Shown in pieces: positions 1 through 5,901 of a DNA stretch of 6,072 bases; within the stretch, counting starts at the first letter, position 1; each line of letters opens with the position of its first letter. The position numbers were made by a program, and so were the translations under genes. The notes under the pieces are model-generated. The model saw only the letters and a list, made by a program, of their open reading frames with translations. It made no database searches and was not told where the DNA came from. This stretch comes from an uncultured Clostridium sp. (GTDB lineage: Bacteria; Bacillota; Clostridia; TANB77; CAG-508), in assembly GCA_947057505.1 (NCBI GenBank), contig CAMSEM010000076.1, positions 1 through 6,072 on the forward strand, given 5' to 3'.

Positions 1-10
1 CTTCCGATCT
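1..10. other. Residual Illumina adapter sequence at contig end
   Basis: The first ten bases, CTTCCGATCT, are identical to the last ten bases of the common Illumina adapter. On the minus strand the contig therefore ends in AGATCGGAAG, the usual adapter read-through start. An exact match placed exactly at the sequence terminus is very unlikely by chance. Genomic sequence probably begins at position 11. Confidence 0.88.
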
Positions 11-37
11 GGTGTTGTCATTAAGTTTGGAAGGTTT

Positions 38-112
38 TGGTGACCCCTACGGGAATCGAACCCATGATTCAGCCTTGAGAGGGCTGCGTCTTAACCGCTT
101 GACCAAGGGGCC
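38..112 (-). tRNA. tRNA-Glu, anticodon CTC, with encoded CCA
   Basis: Read on the minus strand from 112, the sequence folds as a complete cloverleaf. The acceptor stem is GGCCCCT paired with AGGGGTC, with one G-U pair. The D stem is GTC/GAC. The anticodon stem CAGCC/GGCTG encloses the loop CTCTCAA, giving anticodon CTC at 77-79. The variable loop has 4 nt. The T stem ATGGG/CCCGT encloses the loop TTCGATT. The discriminator is A (position 41) and CCA is encoded at 40-38. The anticodon reads GAG glutamate codons. In an A+T-rich genome most Glu codons are GAA, so this is probably a second isoacceptor beside a TTC tRNA elsewhere. It is transcribed away from recN; its downstream flank is cut by the contig end. 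Confidence 0.95.
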
Positions 113-132
113 ATAATTTTTGTTACCCTATT

Positions 133-162
133 ACTATAACACATTAGAGTATGCATAGTCAA
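133..162 (-). promoter_or_regulatory. Sigma-A type promoter of tRNA-Glu
   Basis: On the minus strand there is a -35 box TTGACT (162-157) and a -10 box TATAGT (138-133), separated by 18 bp. Each box matches the consensus at 5 of 6 positions. Transcription would start near 126, about 14 nt before the mature tRNA 5' end at 112, a normal leader for RNase P processing. The element lies back to back with the recN promoter. Confidence 0.7.
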
Positions 163-216
163 TAATTTTGCAATATTTTTTGTATTCCCCATTTTTAAAA
201 ATTTCTACCAAAATAG

Positions 217-244
217 TTGACAAAACAAAAATTTGGTATATAAT
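217..244 (+). promoter_or_regulatory. Sigma-A type promoter of recN
   Basis: A perfect -35 hexamer TTGACA (217-222) lies 16 bp upstream of a perfect -10 hexamer TATAAT (239-244). The expected start is near 251, giving a 5' leader of about 30 nt with the ribosome binding site GAGGTG at 271-276. No LexA-type dyad (GAAC-N4-GTTC) is visible around it, although recN is an SOS gene in some bacteria. The spacer carries one copy of a 13-bp direct repeat described separately. Confidence 0.8.
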
Positions 245-267
245 AAGAAAGTGCAAACAAAAATTTG
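223..267 (+). repeat. Two direct repeats flanking the recN -10 region, possible operator
   Basis: The 13-mer AAACAAAAATTTG occurs at 223-235 and again, identical, at 255-267, a period of 32 bp or about three helical turns. Each copy contains the dyad CAAA-AA-TTTG. The first lies between the -35 and -10 boxes and the second covers the early transcribed region, positions typical of repressor operators. The sequence is simple and A+T-rich, so coincidence remains possible. The regulatory role is inference. Confidence 0.35.
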
Positions 268-281
268 TATGAGGTGAAAAT

Positions 282-1910
282 ATGATAACAACATTACATA
301 TTAAAAATGTAGGAATTATAGAAGATTTAAATGTAGATTTAAATGAAGGGTTTAACATATTAACAGGTGAAACTGGTGCTGGAAAAACATTAATTATAGG
401 TTCTATTGGTATTATTGCAGGTAATAGGTTCTCAAAAGAAATGATAAGAAAAGGTGAAGAATATTCTTTTATAGAAGCTAATATTTACTGTCCAGAAAAT
501 CCACTTGCAATAGAGGGCAATATTATTATATCAAGAGAAATTCATACAAATGGTAGAAGTTGTTCCAAAATAAATGGAAGGCTGGTAACCATTAATGAGC
601 TAAAAGAAATTATGAGCCAAATAATAGATATCCATGGACAACATGATAGCCAACTATTATTAAACCCTACACAGCATATACTATATTTAGATAGATTCAT
701 AGGAGAAAGCATAGCTATCAAAAAAGAAAAATATGTAGCTTTGTTAAAACGATATAACGAACTAAAAACACAATTAAAAAACAATTATGGAGATGAGAAG
801 GAAAAAGCAAGAAGGTTAGACCTATTAAACTATCAATTTAATGAAATAGAAATGGCAAAACTAAAAGTAGGAGAAGAAGAAAGCTTAGAAGAACAAAGAA
901 AGTTAATTCACAATGCAGAAAAATTGCAAGCTAGCATTCAAATAATAGATGGAGAATTAAATGAAAATGTAATTAATGGAATTAGCAATTCAGTACGCCA
1001 ATTAGAAAAAATAGAAGATTGTGGCAAAATATATAGCCAAAAGTTAGCACAATTAAAAAGTATTTACTATGACATACAAGAAATGGCAAGAGATTTTTCA
1101 AACATGAAAGAAGAAACTGAGTTTGATGAACAAACACAAAATGAAATAGAAAATAGAATAGACTTAATCTACTCACTTAAAAGGAAATACGGAAACAGCA
1201 TTGAAAGTATTTTAGAATATCAAACTACGATAGAACAAGAGATAAACAAAATACAAAATTTAGATGAAGTAAACAAAAAAATACAAAATCAAATGGAAGA
1301 AATAAAAATGCAAATGATAACTTTATGCCAAGATATCAGTAAGCAAAGAAAAGAATATGCACAAACACTTTCAAGTAAAATCAATAACGAATTAGTAAGC
1401 TTAGAAATGCCAAATGCAAAATTTTCAGTAGATATTTGTTATCAAGAAAACGAAAACTTTAATACAAATGGATTAGATAAAGTAGAATTCTTAATAGCCA
1501 CCAACGTAGGAGAAGAAGCAAAACCACTCGTAAAAATTGCATCAGGTGGAGAAATGTCACGTATTATGCTTGCTATTAAAACAATACTTGCACAAGTAGA
1601 CCAAGTATCAACCTTAGTATTTGATGAAATAGATACTGGAATAAGTGGCAAGGCATCTAAAGCAGTAGGAGAAAAATTAAAAGCAATTTCAAAAAGAGAA
1701 CAAGTACTATGTATTACACACTCAGCATCTATTGCAGCTAAAGGAGACTATAACTACTATATTAGCAAAAAAGTAGAAGGAGAAAAAACATATACAGACA
1801 TTCAAAAATTAACAGAAGAACAAGTAATAGAGGAAATTGCAAGAATTGCCTCAGGAGATGTTACGCAAATTGCTAAAGAACATGCAAAAGAATTAAGAAA
1901 AGCAAGCTAA
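282..1910 (+). CDS. recN: DNA repair protein RecN
   Basis: RecN is an SMC-like ATPase of the bacterial cytoplasm that helps bring broken DNA ends together during recombinational repair. The 542-residue product has the family layout. There is an N-terminal half-ATPase with Walker A GETGAGKT (29-36) and the RecN-typical DIHGQHDSQLLL (116-127). A long charged, helix-rich, coiled-coil-like middle spans about 140-370. The C-terminal half has the ABC signature ASGGEMSRIMLA (420-431), Walker B TLVFDEIDTGISG (444-456) and H-loop CITH (477-480). The length is near the usual 550-570. The ATG at 282 is chosen because GAGGTG (271-276) lies 5 nt upstream and the N-terminus starts directly with the conserved LHIKN-type strand. 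The residues after the H-loop histidine are SASIAA, where characterised RecN proteins commonly read LPQ-x-A. It has its own promoter and appears monocistronic. I see no intrinsic terminator directly after it. Confidence 0.96.
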   Translation: MITTLHIKNVGIIEDLNVDLNEGFNILTGETGAGKTLIIGSIGIIAGNRFSKEMIRKGEEYSFIEANIYCPENPLAIEGNIIISREIHTNGRSCSKINGRLVTINELKEIMSQIIDIHGQHDSQLLLNPTQHILYLDRFIGESIAIKKEKYVALLKRYNELKTQLKNNYGDEKEKARRLDLLNYQFNEIEMAKLKVGEEESLEEQRKLIHNAEKLQASIQIIDGELNENVINGISNSVRQLEKIEDCGKIYSQKLAQLKSIYYDIQEMARDFSNMKEETEFDEQTQNEIENRIDLIYSLKRKYGNSIESILEYQTTIEQEINKIQNLDEVNKKIQNQMEEIKMQMITLCQDISKQRKEYAQTLSSKINNELVSLEMPNAKFSVDICYQENENFNTNGLDKVEFLIATNVGEEAKPLVKIASGGEMSRIMLAIKTILAQVDQVSTLVFDEIDTGISGKASKAVGEKLKAISKREQVLCITHSASIAAKGDYNYYISKKVEGEKTYTDIQKLTEEQVIEEIARIASGDVTQIAKEHAKELRKAS

Positions 1911-1932
1911 AAGACAACAGATAAAACGTAAT

Positions 1933-2093
1933 TATTCAATATCTTTAAGTCAAATCTTCCTAATAGTATGTGTTTTCTTGTTTTCAAAATGCTGAGGCGG
2001 TAGAAGGCACAAAGAAGAAGTAACAACTCAGGAATTTTGAAAACTGCGTAAACAAATACTATTAGGACTACTATATATTAAAACCACTGAATA
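1933..2093. other. Long imperfect inverted repeat, candidate structured RNA or small palindromic element
   Basis: Most of the 250-bp recN-lysS spacer folds on itself. Segment 1959-1969 (CCTAATAGTAT) pairs fully with 2056-2066. Next, 1971-1975 pairs with 2050-2054. After a 4/5-nt internal loop, 1980-1990 (GTTTTCAAAAT) pairs fully with 2034-2044, and CTGAG (1992-1996) pairs with CTCAG (2027-2031). That is 32 base pairs closing a 30-nt purine-rich loop (1997-2026). An optional outer pairing, TATTCA (1933-1938) with TGAATA (2088-2093), is separated from the main stem by about 20 unpaired nt on each side. No T-tract follows on either strand, so it is not an ordinary terminator. It ends upstream of the lysS promoter, so it is not a lysS leader from that promoter. 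The overall shape loosely recalls 6S-like RNAs, but I recognise no family motif. No strong promoter for it is visible on either strand. A small mobile palindromic element is the main alternative; no clear target duplication is seen. Confidence 0.55.
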
Positions 2094-2127
2094 TTTACTA
2101 CAAAACCAATAAAATTTCTTCCAGTTG

Positions 2128-2156
2128 TTTACATATTTAAACGAATGAGGTATAAT
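2128..2156 (+). promoter_or_regulatory. Sigma-A type promoter of lysS
   Basis: A -35 box TTTACA (2128-2133, 5 of 6 to consensus) is followed after 17 bp by a perfect -10 box TATAAT (2151-2156). Transcription should begin at about 2162-2164, which leaves a leader of roughly 30 nt before the ATG at 2194. Such a short leader excludes a T-box or lysine riboswitch in transcripts from this promoter. Confidence 0.75.
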
Positions 2157-2181
2157 AATAATGTTAAATTTAGAAAATACA

Positions 2182-2196
2182 AGGAGATGTCAAATG
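2182..2196 (+). promoter_or_regulatory. Ribosome binding site and start codon of lysS
   Basis: AGGAG at 2182-2186 (within AAGGAGATG) lies 7 nt before the ATG at 2194-2196, ideal spacing. The in-frame ATG at 2161 lacks a Shine-Dalgarno sequence. It also lies only 4 nt after the -10 box, so it is at or upstream of the transcription start. This decides the start at 2194. Confidence 0.85.
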
Positions 2197-3699
2197 GAAG
2201 AAAATCAAACAAATAACCAAGAACAAGAATTAGATTTAAATCAATTAATGAAAGTAAGAAGAGAAAAATTAGAAAAACTAAAACAAGAAGGAAAAAATCC
2301 CTTCGAAATTACCAAATATATAGTAACACATAATAGTAAACAAATTGCAGAAAACTATGAAGAATTAGAAGGAAAAGATGTTACCATTGCAGGTAGAATG
2401 ATGGCTAAACGTATTATGGGAAAAGCCTCTTTTTGCCATATTCAAGACAGCGAAGGAAAAATTCAAAGTTATGTTAGCATTAACGACTTAGGAGAAGAAA
2501 GCTACAAACACTTTAAAGAAGATGACATAGGAGACATTATTGCAATTACTGGTTTTGTATTTAAAACTAGAACAGGAGAAATCTCTGTACATGCAAAAGA
2601 AGTAACACTTTTATCAAAATCTTTAAGACCATTGCCAGAAAAATTCCATGGTTTAAAAGATACAGACTTACGTTATCGCCAAAGATATGTAGACTTAATT
2701 GTAAATCCAGAAGTAAAAGATACATTCAAAAAGAGAACTGCCATTATTAAAGAAATTAGAAACATATTAGATGAAAAAGAATATACAGAAGTAGAAACAC
2801 CAATACTAAATACTATAGCAGGTGGAGCTACAGCAAAACCATTTATTACACACCACAATTCACTAAATATGGACATGTACCTAAGAATTGCAAATGAATT
2901 ATATTTAAAAAGATTAATTGTTGGTGGATTTAGCAAAGTATATGAAATGGGAAGAATGTTTAGAAATGAAGGAATGGACATTAAACATAACCCAGAATTT
3001 ACAAACATAGAATTATATGCAGCATATCAAGACTACCACGACATGATGGATATTACAGAAGAAATCATATCAAAAGTAGCATTAAAAGTATTAGGAACTA
3101 CTAAAATAACTTACCAAGGTACAGAAATAGACCTAACACCAGCATGGAAAAGAATTTCTATGATAGATGCCATAAAAGAAATTACAGGTGTAGACTTTAA
3201 CGAAATAGCAACAGATGAACAAGCTAAAAAAGTAGCAGAAGAATTAAATATAGAACTAGATCCACTTAAACTAACAAGAGGAGAAATTATTAACCAAGTA
3301 TTTGAAGCAAAAGTAGAAGAAACGTTAATTCAACCAACTTTTATTTGTGATTACCCAGTAGAAGTATCTCCACTTACAAAAAGAAAACCATCTAATCCAA
3401 GCTTAACAGAAAGATTTGAATTATTTATTGGTGGAAGAGAATACGCAAATGCTTATTCAGAATTAAATGACCCAATTGACCAATATGAAAGATTTAAAAA
3501 GCAAGTAGAAGCAAGAGATGCTGGAGACGAAGAAGCGAACATGATGGATGAAGACTTTATAACAGCACTAGAATATGGTATGCCACCAACAGGTGGACTT
3601 GGAATTGGTGTTGATAGATTAATTATGCTACTTACAGACTCAGCATCAATTAGAGATGTATTATTATTCCCAACCATGAAACCACTTAACAATGCTTAA
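2194..3699 (+). CDS. lysS: Lysyl-tRNA synthetase, class II
   Basis: LysRS attaches lysine to tRNA-Lys in the cytoplasm, using ATP through a lysyl-adenylate. The product from the chosen start has 501 residues, the normal size for bacterial LysRS. After a short polar N-terminus there is the helix around LMKVRREKLEKLKQEGKNPF (18-37). The OB-fold anticodon-binding domain follows (about 62-140), then the family signature RPLPEKFHGLKDTDLRYRQR (145-164). The class II catalytic core has motif 1 (about 190-206, ending in ETPIL), motif 2 (about 246-278, with FRNEGMDIKHNPEFT) and motif 3 GGLGIGVDRLIMLL (467-480, with arginine 475). All key elements are intact. A longer reading from the ATG at 2161 would add 11 residues not expected in the family and not supported by the promoter position. 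The gene has its own promoter and is probably monocistronic. Confidence 0.97.
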   Translation: MEENQTNNQEQELDLNQLMKVRREKLEKLKQEGKNPFEITKYIVTHNSKQIAENYEELEGKDVTIAGRMMAKRIMGKASFCHIQDSEGKIQSYVSINDLGEESYKHFKEDDIGDIIAITGFVFKTRTGEISVHAKEVTLLSKSLRPLPEKFHGLKDTDLRYRQRYVDLIVNPEVKDTFKKRTAIIKEIRNILDEKEYTEVETPILNTIAGGATAKPFITHHNSLNMDMYLRIANELYLKRLIVGGFSKVYEMGRMFRNEGMDIKHNPEFTNIELYAAYQDYHDMMDITEEIISKVALKVLGTTKITYQGTEIDLTPAWKRISMIDAIKEITGVDFNEIATDEQAKKVAEELNIELDPLKLTRGEIINQVFEAKVEETLIQPTFICDYPVEVSPLTKRKPSNPSLTERFELFIGGREYANAYSELNDPIDQYERFKKQVEARDAGDEEANMMDEDFITALEYGMPPTGGLGIGVDRLIMLLTDSASIRDVLLFPTMKPLNNA

Positions 3700-3737
3700 T
3701 GAGCTTTAATAGAGTTTAATAAAAACTTAAAGTCATT
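3698..3737 (+). other. Hairpin at the lysS 3' end
   Basis: Beginning within the lysS stop codon, AATGA-G-CTTTAA-TAGA-GTTT (3698-3717) pairs with AAAC-TTAAAG-TCATT (3723-3737). This gives about 15 base pairs with a bulged G and a TAGA bulge, closed by a 5-nt loop. No T-run follows, so it is unlikely to terminate transcription alone. It might protect the 3' end of the lysS mRNA. The composition is A+T-rich, so the fold would be weak. Confidence 0.35.
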
Positions 3738-3839
3738 GAAAAATAAGAGAAAATATAAATTTTGTTAAAAAGATAAAAATAAGTGTTTTTAATAATTTTA
3801 AAGCTGGTAGCATTAAAATTGCATTATAGTATTTGAATG

Positions 3840-3873
3840 AAATGAGTATATTATATTTGATATGCTCATTTTT
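3840..3873 (+). terminator. Probable intrinsic terminator between lysS and the radical SAM operon
   Basis: ATGAGTATAT (3842-3851) pairs with ATATGCTCAT (3860-3869) with a single G-U pair, around the 8-nt loop TATATTTG. Four more T residues follow at 3870-3873. Flanking A residues at 3840-3841 can extend the stem into the T-run. The stem is A+T-rich and the T-tract short, so strength is uncertain. Its position just before the next promoter fits insulation of the downstream operon. Confidence 0.6.
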
Positions 3874-3875
3874 AA

Positions 3876-3903
3876 TTGCAAAAAAGAAAAAATATGGTAT
3901 AAT
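3876..3903 (+). promoter_or_regulatory. Extended -10 promoter of the radical SAM-HIT operon
   Basis: A perfect -10 box TATAAT (3898-3903) is preceded by TGG (3895-3897), forming an extended -10 element. A weaker -35 candidate TTGCAA (3876-3881, 4 of 6) lies 16 bp upstream. The start would be near 3910, giving a leader of about 52 nt before the ATG at 3962. No riboswitch-like fold is apparent in this short leader. Confidence 0.7.
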
Positions 3904-3961
3904 ATTGGCGAAGTAATGAGAAATACTAGCAATAAAATTTGTAATAAAAGGAGAAAATTTT

Positions 3962-5212
3962 ATGAAAGTTGTATTTTTTTATTATTACTATGACAATAAA
4001 ATAAAAGATAAACAAAGAGTAGAATTTCCGCCATTAGGTATGCTATATTTATGTTCTACTTTAGAAAAAATTGGATGTGAAGTAGAGGTTATATATTTTG
4101 ATGAAAATACAAAAATAGAAAATATTCCAAATGCTGATATTTATGCATATTCAATTTCATCTACAGCATCATATCCAACTTATTTAAAACTATGCGAAAA
4201 AGTAAAAGAAAAAGCTAAATACCATATTGCAGGGAACACACAAGCGACAATTTTTCCAGAAAAAGTATTAGAGGAAATGGATTTAGATGTAGTATTTACA
4301 GGAGAAGGAGAAGAGGCTGTTTCAAAGTGGATACTAGATGGTTGCAAAGAAAAAGGAATAATTAGAGGAGAAAGAGTAGACATTGAAAATCTATCTTTTC
4401 CAGCAAGACACTTAATACCTGACGAGAAAATCTATATGAATAATAGAGTTGGCGGAAAAAGTAAAAATTCTATTAGCATGATTTCGTCAAGAGGATGTGT
4501 TTTTTGTTGTAAATTTTGCGCAATTCAAAATAGAGGAAAAGTAAAATTTAGAACCTTAGAAGATTTTGAAAATGAAATTAAGTATATTTTAGAAAGATAT
4601 CCAAAGTGCGATGGAATTACTTTATTAGATGAAACATTTACATTAAATACAAGGCATGCAGTAGGAATAGCAAGAATTTTAAAGAAATATGGCTTGAAAT
4701 GGGAATGTAATTCTAGAGCTGATACTGTGAATGATGAAATAATACAAGCATTAAAAGAAAGCAATTGTGAAGAGATTAGACTTGGAATAGAAAGCGGTTC
4801 ACAACAAATGGTTGATAATATGAATAAGGGGATTAACTTAGAAAAAGCTAAAAGTGTAATTAGAAAATTGCATGAAAATGGAATACCAGTAAAACTGTAT
4901 ATAATGCACGGATATCCAGGAGAAAACTTAGAAACAAGTATACAAACAATACAATATTTAACTAGTTTAAGGCAATATATTCATAGAATTAGTTTATATA
5001 GATTTGTACCATTGCCTGGTTCACCAGTATTTGAAGAAGGAAAGCTAAATAAACTAGATTGGACAGACTATACTATTTATGATAATAACAATCATTGGTG
5101 GGGCAGCGAGCAAGATTACATGAATATGAATATTGGATATTCTATGCTTGAAAAATGTGTAAAAGCAATTAATAATAAAGAATATGAAAATCAAATAGAA
5201 GAAGGGAGGTAA
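3962..5212 (+). CDS. Radical SAM protein with N-terminal B12-binding-like domain
   Basis: The 416-residue product has the layout of cobalamin-binding-domain radical SAM enzymes. Residues 1 to about 130 form a Rossmann-like region with PPLGMLYLCSTLEKIGCEVEV (23-43) and FTGEGEEAV (112-120), as in B12-binding domains of this class. No DxHxxG motif is present, which is common in these radical SAM proteins. The radical SAM domain has the CX3CX2C cluster motif at Cys179, Cys183 and Cys186, which would hold the [4Fe-4S] cluster that cleaves S-adenosylmethionine. An extra Cys182 lies between them. LGIESGSQQMVDNMNKG (274-290), HGYPGE (316-321) and LPGSPVFEEG (351-360) are further conserved segments. 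Such enzymes perform methylations, ring rearrangements or other radical reactions; the substrate here is not evident. The start has AAGGAG (3948-3953) 8 nt upstream. It is the first gene of an operon with the HIT gene 5 bp downstream. It is complete, with no frameshift. Confidence 0.9.
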   Translation: MKVVFFYYYYDNKIKDKQRVEFPPLGMLYLCSTLEKIGCEVEVIYFDENTKIENIPNADIYAYSISSTASYPTYLKLCEKVKEKAKYHIAGNTQATIFPEKVLEEMDLDVVFTGEGEEAVSKWILDGCKEKGIIRGERVDIENLSFPARHLIPDEKIYMNNRVGGKSKNSISMISSRGCVFCCKFCAIQNRGKVKFRTLEDFENEIKYILERYPKCDGITLLDETFTLNTRHAVGIARILKKYGLKWECNSRADTVNDEIIQALKESNCEEIRLGIESGSQQMVDNMNKGINLEKAKSVIRKLHENGIPVKLYIMHGYPGENLETSIQTIQYLTSLRQYIHRISLYRFVPLPGSPVFEEGKLNKLDWTDYTIYDNNNHWWGSEQDYMNMNIGYSMLEKCVKAINNKEYENQIEEGR

Positions 5213-5217
5213 ATGAT

Positions 5218-5901
5218 ATGGAGTGTTCGTTTTGTAGTGAAATTAATAATAAGGAAGAAAATAATTTTTTTGATATTTATTTAAAAAAAGAATTTGAAGA
5301 AGCTGGGCTAGAAAGTAGAATTGTAGCTACCACAAAGAAATTCGTAATTATGCCTATGGTTGGACCATTAGTACCTGGTTATTTATTAATTGTTCCAAAA
5401 GATCATTATTTATCAATATCTCAATTACCAAAAGAGCAAGTAGAAGAACTAAAGATAATAAAGAAAGAATTAAAAAAAGTATTTAATCAAACATACGGAG
5501 AATGTGTATTTTTTGAACATGGTGCGTTATCTTGTTCATCAAAAGGCGGAAGTTGTTCAGATCATGCTCATTTACATATAGTTGCAGTAGATGTTGATGT
5601 TAAAGATAAGTTTTCAAAATATGGATATGAACTAAGAAAAATTAATGACTATGCAGAAGTATTAAATCAAATAGAAAGAAATATACCATATCTATATTAT
5701 GAAAATCAGGAAAGTGAAATGTTTATAGCTGATGCACCTGTTGTGGAATCACAATTTATTAGAAAATTAATAGCAAAAGATATAGATGCAACTGATAGAG
5801 CTTTATGGAATGAAAATATAAGAAAAGACTGGATGATAGATATAGTAAAGAAATTAAGACCACATTTTGAGAAATTGAAAGGAACATCAATATGGGAGTA
5901 G
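5218..5901 (+). CDS. HIT-superfamily protein (nucleotide hydrolase/transferase-like)
   Basis: HIT proteins act on nucleoside phosphates or dinucleotides through a covalent nucleotidyl-histidine. The 227-residue product begins with CSFC (3-6), a CxxC resembling the zinc-binding start of several HIT proteins. GPLVPGYLLIVPKDHYLSI (49-67) is a typical HIT core strand pair. FEHG (99-102) precedes the signature HAHLHIV (116-122), in which the central His118 is the expected nucleophile. The extra roughly 100 C-terminal residues, ending with RPHFEKLK (214-221), make it longer than minimal HIT proteins of 110-150 residues and closer to longer Ap4A- or GalT-like branches. Cys106 and Cys113 are also present; a zinc role is possible but unproven. 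GGGAGG (5204-5209), 8 nt before the ATG, lies within the end of the radical SAM gene, implying coupled translation. The exact substrate is unknown. Confidence 0.85.
   Translation: MECSFCSEINNKEENNFFDIYLKKEFEEAGLESRIVATTKKFVIMPMVGPLVPGYLLIVPKDHYLSISQLPKEQVEELKIIKKELKKVFNQTYGECVFFEHGALSCSSKGGSCSDHAHLHIVAVDVDVKDKFSKYGYELRKINDYAEVLNQIERNIPYLYYENQESEMFIADAPVVESQFIRKLIAKDIDATDRALWNENIRKDWMIDIVKKLRPHFEKLKGTSIWE

Noticed and set aside
269..277. Two-codon leader frame ATG AGG TGA overlapping the recN ribosome binding site
   Set aside because: It lacks its own Shine-Dalgarno sequence and is expected by chance in such sequence; there is no support for regulation by it.
1959..2066. Intrinsic terminator for recN
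   Set aside because: The hairpin has a 30-nt loop, internal loops and no T-run after either arm, so it does not fit a Rho-independent terminator.
1959..2066. Integron attC site, retron or CRISPR-associated RNA
   Set aside because: There are no attC core ends, no reverse transcriptase, integrase or cas gene nearby, and no repeat-spacer pattern.
1911..2160. T-box or lysine riboswitch controlling lysS
   Set aside because: No T-box sequence (TGG-x-ACCGCG type) or lysine-riboswitch core is present. The lysS promoter lies downstream of the structured region, leaving a leader of only about 30 nt.
2673..3008. Minus-strand open frames inside recN, lysS, the radical SAM and HIT genes
   Set aside because: They lie fully opposite strongly conserved coding regions, lack ribosome binding sites and give low-complexity hydrophobic products typical of antisense shadows.
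3762..3803. Weak A/T hairpin (TTAAAAA with TTTTTAA) in the lysS-radical SAM spacer
   Set aside because: It is made only of A-T runs in very A+T-rich sequence and would be expected by chance; the hairpin at 3840-3873 is a better terminator.
5213..5217. Alternative start ATG at 5213 for the gene after the radical SAM gene
   Set aside because: It is in a different frame from the HIT coding region and reaches a stop after a short stretch. The ATG at 5218 has ideal spacing to GGGAGG and begins the conserved CSFC segment.
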